From the NCBI GenBank assembly GCA_030432255.1, contig JAUIHS010000007.1, forward strand, positions 1-64,000: 64,000 nt of DNA. The letters run 5' to 3'. The position numbers were made by a program, and so were the translations under genes. The notes beneath the pieces were generated by a model that saw only the letters and a program-made list of their open reading frames with translations, searched no databases and was not told the origin of the DNA. This stretch comes from Phycisphaerae bacterium. GTDB taxonomy: Bacteria; Planctomycetota; Phycisphaerae; Phycisphaerales; UBA1924. Below are positions 36,336 through 46,402 of the stretch, one piece after another (the stretch's first letter is position 1; the number at the start of each line of letters is the position of its first letter).

Positions 36336-39300
36336 ATGATGAGCAAACCGGACAGCCTGGAGAGCCGCGTCGACGCCGCCATGCTGAGCGACAGTGCTGC
36401 ATTGCGCAAGCGTCTGCGCGGGATCCGGAAGCGAGCGAAGGCCGGCAAGCCGACTGACCGCTCGCTCGCGGAACTGCTGGGCCAGTTGGAACGCTCCGAG
36501 GCCCGGGTTCGCGAGCGTCAGGGCAGGGTTCCGGCGGTGCGATACCCGGAAGACCTGCCTATCGCCGCCCGGCGTGAGGAGATTCGTGCGGCACTGGAGG
36601 CGCACCAGGTCGTCGTCGTCTGCGGCGAGACAGGCTCAGGCAAGACGACGCAACTTCCCAAGATCTGCCTCGAAATGGGGCGCGGCGTTCGCGGCCGGAT
36701 CGGTCACACGCAGCCCAGACGAATCGCGGCCCGGAGCCTGGCGCGTCGGATCTCGGAGGAACTGTCAGTTCCCCTCGGGGGTGACTTCGGTGTCGGCTAC
36801 AAGATGCGCTTCACCGACGGTACGCGCGAGTCCACATTCATCAAGGTGATGACAGACGGCATCCTTCTCGCGGAGACGCAGGGTGACCGCGAGTTGCGCG
36901 AGTATGACACGTTGATCATCGACGAGGCGCACGAGCGCAGCCTCAACATTGACTTTCTCCTCGGATACATCCGGCAACTGCTGCCGCGACGGCCCGACCT
37001 GAAAGTCATCGTGACCAGTGCCACGATCGATCCGGACCGCTTCAGTCGGCACTTCAACGATGCCCCGGTGATCGAGGTCTCCGGGCGCACCTATCCGGTC
37101 GAGGTGCGCTATCGGCCCGTGCAGGAGGACGATGATCGAGACGAGGAACGCACCGAAGCTGATGCCATTGTTGATGCGGTTGATGAACTCGGCACTGAGG
37201 CACCGGGGGACGTGCTGGTCTTCCTGCCCGGTGAGCGTGAAATTCGCGAGACGGCTGAGGCACTTAGAAAGCACCACGTGCGGACACGGGCCTCACAGGT
37301 CGAGGTCCTCCCGCTGTACGCGCGGTTGTCCGCAGATGACCAGGCACGGATCTTCAAGCCGCACGCCGGGCAGCGGATCATTCTGGCAACCAACGTCGCA
37401 GAGACATCGCTGACGGTGCCGGGCATTCGCTATGTCGTTGATACGGGATTGGCCAGAATCAGCCGATACCAGGCGCGGACGCGGGTGCAGGGACTTCCGA
37501 TTGAGAAGGTGTCGCAGGCATCGGCGAACCAGAGGGCCGGTCGGTGCGGCCGCGTGTCGGCGGGCATATGCATCAGGCTGTATGCACGGGATGACTTCGA
37601 GTCGCGCCCGATGTACACGGATCCCGAGATCCTGCGGACCAACCTCGCGAGCGTGATCCTGCGGATGAAGGCGCTGGGGCTCGGCGATCTCGATCGCTTC
37701 CCCTTCATCGAGCCGCCCGATCCCCGCATGATTCGGGATGGCTACGAGACTCTGCGTGAGATCGGTGCGGTCGACATGGAGGATCAGTTGACCGAGCGGG
37801 GGCGGACGCTGGCACGCATTCCGGTCGACCCGCGCATCGGGCGAATCCTGCTTGCGGGCGCTGAAGAGGATTGCCTGCGGGAGATCCTCATCATCGCCTC
37901 CGCGATGTCCGTGCAGGACCCGCGTGATCGTCCCCACGAGAAACGCGACGCGGCAGATGAGGCTCATGCGCGGTTTGCAGATCCGACCTCGGACTTCATG
38001 TCGTGGCTGAACCTCTGGGAGTTCTATCACGTCCAGGCAAAGAAGCTCTCGCGGCGGAAGCTCTTCCATGCATGCCGGGACAACTTCATTTCGTTTGTCC
38101 GAATGCGTGAGTGGCACGATACGCACCGCCAGTTGCGAACGATTGTGCGCGACCTGGGATATTCCCTGCGGTCAGAGCAGAACGACCCGGATCCGGACGC
38201 CATTCATCGGGCGCTGCTGGCGGGTCTGCTGACACAGGTGGGCCAGAAGCAGGAGAAGCATGAGTACGCGGGCCCGAATGGTGTGCGCTTCTCGATCTTT
38301 CCCGGATCGGTGCTCTTCCGTGGGGCGCCGCGATGGGTCATGGCATCGGAACTCGTGCGCACGACACGCCTGTACGCGCGATCGGTCGGGCCGGTGCAGC
38401 CGCAGTGGATCGAGCGACAGGGCGCGCACCTTGTCAAGCGGACGTACAGCGAACCCTCGTGGGATGCGGCTCGGCAGCAGGTGACGGCGGTCGAGCGCGT
38501 GACCCTCTTCGGGATGCCGCTGATCCAGGGGCGGACGGTGCACTACGGTCCGATCGACCCGGAAGCGGCTCGTCACATCTTCATCCATCATGCGCTTGTC
38601 GAGGGAGAGTTGAGTTCGAGAGCACCGTTCCTCGCACACAACGCACGGCTGACCGAGGATGTGCGGCGACTGGAGTCCAAGCAGCGCAAGGCGGACATCC
38701 TCGTGGAGACAGAGCTTCGCCATGCCTTCTATGAGCAGCGGATCCCCGCGGGAATCTATGACCGCTCGCGCTTTGACAAGTGGTATCGCAACGAGTTGCG
38801 GAAGTCGCCCCGTGTGTTGTTCATGTCACTCGACGACCTCATGGAACACGAGGCCAGCGATGTCACGCATGAGCGATTCCCGGACACCCTTGCGGTCGAT
38901 GGCGTTCAGCTTCCCCTCGAGTACCGCAACGAGCCGGGAACGGAGGATGATGGCGTGACGGTCACCGTGCCGCTCGAAGCACTCAACCGCGTCTCCGGCG
39001 AAGACCTGGCCGCACTGGTCCCCGGAATGCTGGAGGACAAGATCGTTGCGCTCATTCGCAGCCTTCCAAAGCACATCCGGACCAACCTTGTTCCAGCGCC
39101 GGACTACGCACGCCGTGCGGCGGAGGACGTCGACTCCGGGTCGGGAAGTTTCCTGGAACGGCTTGCAGGGTGTCTTGGGCGCTATGCCGGCATGGAGATT
39201 CCCGTAACGGCGTTTGATCCCGCGTCTCTGCCCCGACACCTGCGCATGAATGTGCGCATCGTTGATGACAAGGGACGTCACGTCGCCGAGGGCCGCGATG

Positions 39301-40268
39301 TCAACGCGCTGCGTCAGGAACTTCGCGAGCAGGTGCGCGAGCACTTCGCGGCCGTATCCCGCGACGCCCATCGTCGAACCGGCATGCGGAAGTGGGACTT
39401 CGACGAATTGCCCGATTCAATCGAGATCGAGGAGGGTGGAGCGGCGATCAAGGCCTACCCCGCGATTGTGGATCGGGGTGCGCACGTCGACCTGGAGATG
39501 CTGGATTCACGCGGTGCCGCCACACGAGCGACACGCGTCGGCCTACGACGACTGTGCATGATCGAGTGCGCAGCGGAACTGCAGCATCGCGCGCGTCATC
39601 TACCCGGATTTGATCGGATGGCCACGCGATTCGCGCCGATGGGCAGTCGCGAGTTGCTGCGCGAGCAGGTGGTGGAAGCAATCGCCGATCGTGCCTTCAT
39701 CGCGGACCTGCCCCGGGTCCGGACGGCGAGTGAGTTTGAGGCTCGTCTCGACCTCGGCTGGAATCGGCTGACTGATGCGACCGATGCGGTCGCATCGCTG
39801 ATCGACCGGATCCTTGACGCGAGACACCAGGTCGAACTGCGCCTGTCACGGGACACGGTGCCGGCCTGGGCGGGTGCGGAGCGAGATGTCCGCAACCAGT
39901 TGACGCTGCTCATGCCTGCGATGTTCATTCGGCTGACGCCGTGGGGCTGGCTGCAGCACATGCCACGTTACCTGAACGGGATACTGCGCCGCTTCGATCG
40001 GCTGAAGCACTCGGGGCCGCAGCGCGACGCCGAGTTGCTCCATGAGGTCATGCCCTTCTGGCGCGACTATATCGGACTGCTTCAGTCTCCTCCGAGCGAG
40101 CGACCGGATCTGCTGGAGGATCCGGAGTTCGAGATGTATCGATGGATGATTGAAGAGCTTCGGGTCTCTCTCTTCGCGCAGGACCTCGGAACCGCTGTCA
40201 AGGTCAGTCCTCAGCGGCTCGCGAAGCAGCGCGAGAAGCTCCTTGTGCGGCGCCCGGTCGGGCCCTGA
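36336..40268 (+). CDS. hrpA: ATP-dependent RNA helicase HrpA
   Basis: About 1310 residues, full family length. DEAH-box core: GETGSGKTTQLPKICLEMG (Walker A), TQPRRIAARSLARR, DEAHERSLNIDFLLGYI, VTSATIDPDRFS, LVFLPGEREIRETAEAL, ATNVAETSLTVPGIRYVVDTG and QRAGRCGRVSAG. The long C-terminal part (from about residue 600) is the HrpA-specific helical and DUF3418 region. HrpA resolves stalled or collided ribosomes on mRNA and was linked to mRNA processing. ATG 36336 (MMSKPDSLESRVDAAM) is proposed; ATG 36303 is possible. Divergent from the aldehyde dehydrogenase. Very confident. Confidence 0.96.
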   Translation: MMSKPDSLESRVDAAMLSDSAALRKRLRGIRKRAKAGKPTDRSLAELLGQLERSEARVRERQGRVPAVRYPEDLPIAARREEIRAALEAHQVVVVCGETGSGKTTQLPKICLEMGRGVRGRIGHTQPRRIAARSLARRISEELSVPLGGDFGVGYKMRFTDGTRESTFIKVMTDGILLAETQGDRELREYDTLIIDEAHERSLNIDFLLGYIRQLLPRRPDLKVIVTSATIDPDRFSRHFNDAPVIEVSGRTYPVEVRYRPVQEDDDRDEERTEADAIVDAVDELGTEAPGDVLVFLPGEREIRETAEALRKHHVRTRASQVEVLPLYARLSADDQARIFKPHAGQRIILATNVAETSLTVPGIRYVVDTGLARISRYQARTRVQGLPIEKVSQASANQRAGRCGRVSAGICIRLYARDDFESRPMYTDPEILRTNLASVILRMKALGLGDLDRFPFIEPPDPRMIRDGYETLREIGAVDMEDQLTERGRTLARIPVDPRIGRILLAGAEEDCLREILIIASAMSVQDPRDRPHEKRDAADEAHARFADPTSDFMSWLNLWEFYHVQAKKLSRRKLFHACRDNFISFVRMREWHDTHRQLRTIVRDLGYSLRSEQNDPDPDAIHRALLAGLLTQVGQKQEKHEYAGPNGVRFSIFPGSVLFRGAPRWVMASELVRTTRLYARSVGPVQPQWIERQGAHLVKRTYSEPSWDAARQQVTAVERVTLFGMPLIQGRTVHYGPIDPEAARHIFIHHALVEGELSSRAPFLAHNARLTEDVRRLESKQRKADILVETELRHAFYEQRIPAGIYDRSRFDKWYRNELRKSPRVLFMSLDDLMEHEASDVTHERFPDTLAVDGVQLPLEYRNEPGTEDDGVTVTVPLEALNRVSGEDLAALVPGMLEDKIVALIRSLPKHIRTNLVPAPDYARRAAEDVDSGSGSFLERLAGCLGRYAGMEIPVTAFDPASLPRHLRMNVRIVDDKGRHVAEGRDVNALRQELREQVREHFAAVSRDAHRRTGMRKWDFDELPDSIEIEEGGAAIKAYPAIVDRGAHVDLEMLDSRGAATRATRVGLRRLCMIECAAELQHRARHLPGFDRMATRFAPMGSRELLREQVVEAIADRAFIADLPRVRTASEFEARLDLGWNRLTDATDAVASLIDRILDARHQVELRLSRDTVPAWAGAERDVRNQLTLLMPAMFIRLTPWGWLQHMPRYLNGILRRFDRLKHSGPQRDAELLHEVMPFWRDYIGLLQSPPSERPDLLEDPEFEMYRWMIEELRVSLFAQDLGTAVKVSPQRLAKQREKLLVRRPVGP

Positions 40269-40394
40269 GTCCGTTTCATCCGGCCGTCATCGTGCGTTCG
40301 GCATCCGGTCGTTGCGCCTGTGTTACAAACCCGGACCCGTTCCGGGCGATACTACATAACACACAAGCACGCAGTAACGCCCGGAGGCGATGGC

Positions 40395-42635
40395 ATGAAG
40401 CTCCTACGACGTATCGGTCTGACACTCGCAGCGACACTGGTCACGACGGGATCTGTTCTCGCTCAGTCGGTCACGACGCCAACACCTGTAGAGCCGCAGA
40501 TCATCGTGCCCCATTGCCGGCCGATGCTGGTTCCCCAGGACATCGTGATCCAGGGCGTGGATGCGGACGTTCGACTGCTGGACCAGTCTGCCAGCACACG
40601 CATCGAGATTCGCCTGCACAATCACACGTCGCGGATGCGCGAAGCGCAGGTCCTCATTCCGGTTCCGAATGGTGCCGTGATTCATCGTTATCACTACGAT
40701 GGTCTTCCCGACGGCGGTGAAGCAAAGATTCTTCCCCGCGAAGATGCACGCCGTATCTATGACCAGATCGTTCGACGCCTCAAGGACCCTGCGCTCCTCG
40801 AGTTCGTGGGACTCAATATCGTCCGGTCTTCGGTCTTCCCGGTGCAGCCCGGCGCGACCCAGAGAGTTGTTCTTGAGTACGAGCACCTCTGCCCGATGGA
40901 GAATGGCAGATTTGACTATGAACTGCCGCGCTCCGAGTCTGTTTCGTACGCCATTCCGTGGGATATCGATGTTGATGTCCGGGCGACGCGTCCCCTCTCG
41001 ACCGTCTATTCACCGAGCCATCTCATCGAGGCTCGACGCGAGAGCGGCAGACAGTTCGAGGTTCGCCTTGCCGATTCCGCCAGCCTGGAGCCCGGGCCAT
41101 TTCGCCTTTCGTGCCTGATGGAAATGGGCGAGGTGACTGCTTCGCTCTTCGCATACCCCACGGAGAACGGCGGCTATTTCATGCTCCTTGCAGGACTCCC
41201 GGCCGATGCCGCGACCGACGCTCGACTCGAGTCGGTCCGCCGTGAAGTCACGCTGGTGATTGATCGTTCCGGCAGCATGCAGGGTGAGAAGCTCGACCAG
41301 GTCCGTGAAGCGGCACTGCAGGTGCTCGCGGGGCTGGATGACGGAGAAATGTTCAACATCATCGTGTACAACGAAGCCGTCGATCGGTTTGCAGAAGGAC
41401 CGGTCCGCAAATCGAAGACCACCATGCAGCGGGCGAGGAACTACCTTGACGGCGTCAAGGCTCGCGGCGGCACCAACATCCACGATGCTCTGACCGCCGC
41501 ACTTGACCAGGATCCCACAGAGGGATCACTCCCCATCGTCCTCTTTCTTACCGACGGTCTCCCCACGGTAGGGCAGACTTCGGAAAGCGTGATTCGCACC
41601 GCCGCGATCGACGGCAATCACTTTGACCGGCGCGTCTTCACGTTCGGTGTCGGTGTGGATGTCAATACGCCGCTGCTTGAAGACATCGCGTGGGAGACTC
41701 GCGGCACAACAACATTCGTGCTCCCCGGCGAGGACGTCGAGGTGAAGGTCGCGGGCGTCTTTCGCAAACTCTCCGGTCCGGTTCTTGCCGAGCCCATCGT
41801 GACCAGCCGGGATGCTCAGGGCAACCCTGAGCCCGGCCGCGTCCGAGACGTGCTTCCCCGCCGGATCCCGGACCTGTTCCGGGGCGACCAGATCGTGTTG
41901 CTGGGTGAGTACGTCGGTGATCAGCCCCTCCAATTCCAGTTGGACGGGCGCTTCATGGGCAAGGCGAAGACGTTCCGCTTCTCCTTCGATCTGGATGAGG
42001 CCACGACGCGTCATGCATTCGTTCCGCGCCTGTGGGCAAGCCGCAAGATCGGGGTGCTCATCGATGCGATCCGCGAGATGGGCGCTGCGAGCGGCTTCAC
42101 GCCGGGTGGGCCGATCGAGGATCCACGTCTCCAGGAACTCGTGGACGAGGTCGTGCGCCTCTCGACGGAGTTCGGCATCCTGACCGAATACACGGCGTTC
42201 CTCGCGCAGGAGGGTACGAGTCTCGCTCGCCGCGACCTCGTACTGGAAGAGACAGCCGACAACCTGATGGAACGTGCGATCCGCACACGTTCCGGTCTGA
42301 GTTCCGTGAATCAGGACTACAACTCCCAGATCCTGAAGTCGCAGACCTGCGTCAATCTCGGCAACCGCTACTGGAACGCCGAAATGGAGAGTGTCACGCT
42401 CTCGAATGTCCAGCAGATTGTCGACCGCGCCTTCTACCAGAGGGGGCAACGCTGGATCGACAGCCGTGCCGCGGCACGCGAAGCGGATCAACCCGATCGC
42501 ACCGTCGCCATCGGGAGTTCGGATTACACACGCCTGGTCGAGCAACTCGGCACTGATGGACGAGCAGCCTGCCTCTCGCTGAATGGTGAGATTCTGCTGA
42601 TCGTCGAAGGCGAACTGATTCTTGTCACTGAATGA
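40395..42635 (+). CDS. Secreted VIT / von Willebrand factor A protein
   Basis: 746 residues. A signal peptide (RIGLTLAATLVTTGSVLAQ) precedes a VIT domain (about 50-190; RIEIRLHNHTSRMREAQVLIPVPNGA, EDARRIYDQIVRRLKDPALLEFVG), then a vWA domain (about 285-450) with an intact MIDAS: VIDRSGSMQGEKL, a GGTNIHDAL Thr and LTDGLPT. The layout resembles inter-alpha-trypsin inhibitor heavy chains and bacterial VIT/vWA proteins, where vWA binds metal and a partner protein. GGAGG lies 7 bases before the ATG. It is the first gene of an apparent operon with another vWA protein, a two-component pair and a peroxidase. Partner unknown. Confidence 0.88.
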   Translation: MKLLRRIGLTLAATLVTTGSVLAQSVTTPTPVEPQIIVPHCRPMLVPQDIVIQGVDADVRLLDQSASTRIEIRLHNHTSRMREAQVLIPVPNGAVIHRYHYDGLPDGGEAKILPREDARRIYDQIVRRLKDPALLEFVGLNIVRSSVFPVQPGATQRVVLEYEHLCPMENGRFDYELPRSESVSYAIPWDIDVDVRATRPLSTVYSPSHLIEARRESGRQFEVRLADSASLEPGPFRLSCLMEMGEVTASLFAYPTENGGYFMLLAGLPADAATDARLESVRREVTLVIDRSGSMQGEKLDQVREAALQVLAGLDDGEMFNIIVYNEAVDRFAEGPVRKSKTTMQRARNYLDGVKARGGTNIHDALTAALDQDPTEGSLPIVLFLTDGLPTVGQTSESVIRTAAIDGNHFDRRVFTFGVGVDVNTPLLEDIAWETRGTTTFVLPGEDVEVKVAGVFRKLSGPVLAEPIVTSRDAQGNPEPGRVRDVLPRRIPDLFRGDQIVLLGEYVGDQPLQFQLDGRFMGKAKTFRFSFDLDEATTRHAFVPRLWASRKIGVLIDAIREMGAASGFTPGGPIEDPRLQELVDEVVRLSTEFGILTEYTAFLAQEGTSLARRDLVLEETADNLMERAIRTRSGLSSVNQDYNSQILKSQTCVNLGNRYWNAEMESVTLSNVQQIVDRAFYQRGQRWIDSRAAAREADQPDRTVAIGSSDYTRLVEQLGTDGRAACLSLNGEILLIVEGELILVTE

Positions 42636-42671
42636 AAACCACCCGCATCCCCCCCTCTGAGGAGCCTCATC

Positions 42672-43832
42672 ATGACACTTGCACTCATGCTTGCCGCCGG
42701 GACGATTCTCGCCGCTTCCCCAGCCATTGCGGAAGATGTGGAGACCACCCGCATCGAAGTCGTCGTCCCGGAGCCCGCCGCGGCTGCGGAGCAGGCGACG
42801 GTTCAGATCGCGATCCTGCTGGACACATCCAACTCCATGGACGGCCTCATTGATCAGGCCAAGCGAGAGTTGTGGTCGATCGTCAATGAACTGGCGTTGG
42901 CGCGGCACGATGGCCAGCGACCGCTGCTTCAGATTGCGCTGTACGAGTACGGCAACAACGGACTGAGCGTGGAGAACGGCTACGTTCGCCAGGTCCAGCC
43001 CCTGACTGACAACCTGGACCAGATCTCGCAGGACCTCTTCGCGCTGACAACAAATGGCGGAGACGAGTACTGTGGGCAGGTCATCGGTGCTGCTGTGAAT
43101 CAGTTGGAATGGTCGGATGCAACGGACGACCTGAAGGCCATCTTCATCGCCGGCAACGAGCCTTTCACCCAGGGGTCCGTGAACTGGGAAGAAGCGTGTT
43201 CCGCGGCCATCGAGCGCGGCATTGTCGTCAACACCATCTTCTGCGGCCCGGAGGCGCAGGGGATCAGCACGGGGTGGCAGGGCGGCGCCCTTCGCTCGGA
43301 CGGCATGTTCACCCACATCGATCAGAACCAGGAGGTGATCCATGTCGCAGCGCCGCAGGATGAAGAGATCACGCGACTCGGTGTCGAACTCAACTCCACC
43401 TACATCCCATATGGCCACGAGGGCGCCGAGAACTGGGCGCGGCAGTCCGCGATGGATGCGACCGCTGCCGAGGAGTCCGAGAGCGTGAACGTCCAGCGCC
43501 AGGCCTGCAAGGCTTCCGGCATGTACCTGAACAGCGGTTGGGACCTTGTCGATGCCTGTGCGAACGGTGTGGAACTCGCCGAGGTGAAGGAAGAGGACCT
43601 GCCCGAAGAGATGCAGGCCATGAGCGAAGAGGAACGAGCGGCGCACGTACAGGAGCACGCAACGCGCCGCGCCGAGTTGCAGACCCGGATCCAGGAACTG
43701 ACGGCTGAGCGGCGGGTCTTCGTCGAGGCCGAGAGGCAGCGGATCCGAGATGAGGAGGGCGATTCGCTCGACAGCGCGATCGTCTCTATCATTCGGCGAC
43801 TCGCCGAACGCATGAACTACGAATTCGAGTGA
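42672..43832 (+). CDS. Secreted von Willebrand factor A domain protein
   Basis: 386 residues. A short signal (LALMLAAGTILAASPAIAE) precedes a vWA domain: IAILLDTSNSMDGLIDQAK has the DxSxS MIDAS, and ELWSIVNELALARHDGQ and YGNNGLSVENGYV follow. No VIT domain. Residues about 300-386 form a Glu/Arg-rich amphipathic helix (EEMQAMSEEERAAHVQEHATRR) that looks coiled-coil, perhaps for oligomerising with the preceding vWA protein. AGGAG precedes the ATG. It starts 36 bp after the VIT/vWA gene and ends 3 bp before the response-regulator ATG, implying translational coupling. Confidence 0.87.
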   Translation: MTLALMLAAGTILAASPAIAEDVETTRIEVVVPEPAAAAEQATVQIAILLDTSNSMDGLIDQAKRELWSIVNELALARHDGQRPLLQIALYEYGNNGLSVENGYVRQVQPLTDNLDQISQDLFALTTNGGDEYCGQVIGAAVNQLEWSDATDDLKAIFIAGNEPFTQGSVNWEEACSAAIERGIVVNTIFCGPEAQGISTGWQGGALRSDGMFTHIDQNQEVIHVAAPQDEEITRLGVELNSTYIPYGHEGAENWARQSAMDATAAEESESVNVQRQACKASGMYLNSGWDLVDACANGVELAEVKEEDLPEEMQAMSEEERAAHVQEHATRRAELQTRIQELTAERRVFVEAERQRIRDEEGDSLDSAIVSIIRRLAERMNYEFE

Positions 43833-43835
43833 TAC

Positions 43836-44549
43836 ATGGCTGATCGCGCCATCCTGATCATCGAAGATGACAACGCCATCCGGCAGGGCCTTGTGGACGT
43901 TCTCGATCTCGAGGGATTCGACACGATCGAGGCGCCCGATGGTGAGGTCGGGCTGGAACGGGCGATCGGTGCGGAGTGTGATCTCATCCTCCTCGACCTC
44001 ATGCTGCCGAAGCTCCCCGGGATGGACATCCTGAGGGAGCTTCGACGCGTGCGACCCACCATGCCGGTCATCATCCTGACCGCGCGTGGGGAAGAGCAGG
44101 ATCGGGTCACGGGCCTTCGTGAAGGTGCCGACGACTATGTCGTCAAGCCCTTCAGTCGTGCGGAACTGATGGCGCGGATCGAGGCGGTGTTAAGGCGCAG
44201 TCCCGAGCGGCCCACGGACCTCCATGAGTTTCGCCTCAGGGACATGACCGTCCATCTCGACCGAAGCGAGTTGTGTTTCGACGACGGTGAACGCGTCAGC
44301 CTGTCCGAACGGGAGACCGAACTGCTCCGTTACTTCGCCATCAACTCGGGACGCGTCATTTCACGCGAGGAGATCCTCGCCCGGGTCTGGCGGCTGGAAC
44401 CGTCGGGACTCACCGAGACCCGTACCATCGATATGCATGTCGCACGCTTGCGCGAGAAACTCCGTGACAACGGGGGTAAGCAGCATCTGCTGCGGACCGT
44501 TCGAGGGCGCGGGTACACTCTTGAGGTTGATCAGGGTGGTGCGACGTGA
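43836..44549 (+). CDS. OmpR/PhoB-family response regulator
   Basis: 237 residues. Receiver with intact residues: LIIEDDNAIRQG, phospho-acceptor Asp in LILLDLMLPKLPGMDIL, LTARGE and DDYVVKPF. The C-terminal winged helix is an OmpR type: SREEILARVWRLEPSGLTET, TIDMHVARLREKLRDNGG and RGRGYTLEV. It controls transcription under the histidine kinase that overlaps it by 4 bp (GTGA). It follows the vWA gene by only 3 bp, so the operon links two secreted vWA proteins to a phosphorelay. Confidence 0.94.
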   Translation: MADRAILIIEDDNAIRQGLVDVLDLEGFDTIEAPDGEVGLERAIGAECDLILLDLMLPKLPGMDILRELRRVRPTMPVIILTARGEEQDRVTGLREGADDYVVKPFSRAELMARIEAVLRRSPERPTDLHEFRLRDMTVHLDRSELCFDDGERVSLSERETELLRYFAINSGRVISREEILARVWRLEPSGLTETRTIDMHVARLREKLRDNGGKQHLLRTVRGRGYTLEVDQGGAT

Positions 44550-46360
44550 TTCGGCGCCCGGTCTGGGTCTGGCTCTGGTTTGCGGTTGTGGTCGCGGTCC
44601 TCACGGGCGTGATGGCCTGGATGTCAGCCGCCATGCTGTCGATGGAGCAGCGTGAGATTGATCGTGAAGCGATGGAGACCAGCGTCCGCCGTTCGCTCTG
44701 GCGCATGGACTCTTATGTCGGCCCGATCATCGCGACGGAGAGTGCGCGCCCGTACTACATCTATGAGTCCTTCTTCAACTCGCCCGAGGCGTACACGAAG
44801 CTGTACGAGCCGATCGACTGGGGCGAGGTGCGTGAGCCATCTCCTCTGCTCACGGAAGTCTCGGAGTTCGTGCGGCTGCATTTCCAGGTGCACGGCGACA
44901 GTCGCATCGAGTCACCTCAGGTTCCGACCGGCAACATGCGGGACGTCGCGGAAGTCGACTACGTCTCTTTCGAGAGAATCGAGAGTTACGACCAGCGCCT
45001 GAAGGAGATCGAGCCGGTCCTCGTGCAGTGCGACTTCGATGCACTGCTGGTCGACGCCCCTCCGGTCCAATGGGCTGTCGAGGTTGCCCCGGAACTGGAA
45101 GAATCACTCGCCGACAGCGCCTTCGAGGGTGCGCCGCTTCCGCAGCAGTCGCGTGCATCGCCCACCATGGATGCCCAGTCGCGCGATCAGATGCTCAACC
45201 GGACCAACGCTCAGATGAGCAATGTCATGCGGCAGCAGGCGGCAAAGTCACGCGCAGGACAGGCGCTCGATGCCGGAGCCGCGCCGGCCCACGTGCATGA
45301 GGGTGCGATGACCCCGCTCTGGGTGGACGGACGACTCCTGCTGGTCCGCAAGGTCTCCGTCGACGGAAACTCGGTCTTCCAGGGTTGCTGGCTCGACTGG
45401 GAGGTCCTCGAAGGACGGCTGACAGAAGAAGTGAGCGACCTGCTCCCCGAGGCTCGCCTGGTTCCCGCAACAGATCGAGTGGCCGAAGATGATCCCTTCA
45501 TGCTCCGTTCGATTCCCGCTGTCCTGAAGCCCGGTGCCATTCCCGCCGTCGCCGCTGGAAGCCTCACCCAGGTCGAACTCTCGCTGCTGCTTGCCTGGAT
45601 CGGAATGGTCGTCGCCGCGCTGGCCGCCGCTACGTTGCTCCACGGCGTTCTTCGACTGAGTGAGCGACGGGCCTCGTTCGTATCGGTGGTGACACATGAG
45701 CTGCGAACGCCCCTGACCACCTTCCGTCTGTACACCGACCTGCTGCGTGATCGCGGCAATGAACCGGACAAGCGTGAGCGGTACGTCGATACGCTCTCCT
45801 CCGAGTCCGGGCGGCTGGCCCAACTCGTCGAGAACGTCCTCGCATACTCGCGCATCGAGCGCGGCAAGACCGCGGTCGAACCGGCGCCGGTTCAACTGGG
45901 GACGATGCTCGACCGCCTTCGGCCATGTCTCGATGAACGGGCAGTCCGTGCCGGTATGGAGATCGAATGGTCCGAGGATCCGGGGCACCTGGGTCGCGTA
46001 GTGATTGCTCAGGAGGCGGTCGTCGGACAGGTTCTTACCAACCTCGTCGACAACGCCTGCAAGTACGCGCACAACGCCGAGCATCCAGCCGTCCAGGTGA
46101 CGACGCAGGTGAGCGGTCGGCGATTGGGGATTCGGGTCCGGGACTTCGGGCCGGGAATCGCCGCGAGGGAACGCGGGCTCCTGTTCGAGCCATTCCGGAA
46201 ACTGGCACGCGACGCGGCGGGGACCAAGCCCGGAATCGGCCTCGGGCTCGCGTTGAGTCGGCGGCTGGCACGCGAACTCGGCGGCGATCTGGTGGTCGAG
46301 AGCTGCGATGATGGGTCGGGGGCCTGTTTTGTCCTCTGGCTGCGGGCCCCGTCGAGCTGA
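44546..46360 (+). CDS. Membrane sensor histidine kinase
   Basis: 604 residues. A membrane helix near residues 6-28 (VWLWFAVVVAVLTGVMAWMS) and another near 345-365 (LLLAWIGMVVAALAAATLL) flank a sensing domain of about 315 residues, probably periplasmic, with no family I recognise. The kinase core then follows: SVVTHELRTPLTTFRLYTDLL (H box), VLTNLVDNACKYAHNAEH (N box), VRDFGPGIAA, and GIGLGLALSRRLARELGGD. It is not HAMP-bearing. GTG start, overlapping the regulator stop by 4 bp. It probably reads an envelope cue and phosphorylates the cognate OmpR-type regulator. Confidence 0.93.
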   Translation: MIRRPVWVWLWFAVVVAVLTGVMAWMSAAMLSMEQREIDREAMETSVRRSLWRMDSYVGPIIATESARPYYIYESFFNSPEAYTKLYEPIDWGEVREPSPLLTEVSEFVRLHFQVHGDSRIESPQVPTGNMRDVAEVDYVSFERIESYDQRLKEIEPVLVQCDFDALLVDAPPVQWAVEVAPELEESLADSAFEGAPLPQQSRASPTMDAQSRDQMLNRTNAQMSNVMRQQAAKSRAGQALDAGAAPAHVHEGAMTPLWVDGRLLLVRKVSVDGNSVFQGCWLDWEVLEGRLTEEVSDLLPEARLVPATDRVAEDDPFMLRSIPAVLKPGAIPAVAAGSLTQVELSLLLAWIGMVVAALAAATLLHGVLRLSERRASFVSVVTHELRTPLTTFRLYTDLLRDRGNEPDKRERYVDTLSSESGRLAQLVENVLAYSRIERGKTAVEPAPVQLGTMLDRLRPCLDERAVRAGMEIEWSEDPGHLGRVVIAQEAVVGQVLTNLVDNACKYAHNAEHPAVQVTTQVSGRRLGIRVRDFGPGIAARERGLLFEPFRKLARDAAGTKPGIGLGLALSRRLARELGGDLVVESCDDGSGACFVLWLRAPSS

Positions 46361-46402
46361 GTGGCTGTGGACGTGCAGCGGTACGGTGCGTACAACTCCC
46401 GC

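Noticed and set aside
41526-43658. Minus-strand 710-residue open frame over the vWA genes
   Set aside because: It is antisense to two genes with signal peptides and MIDAS motifs. Its composition is Arg/His/Gly-rich and no family motif appears. It is a product of high GC at third positions.
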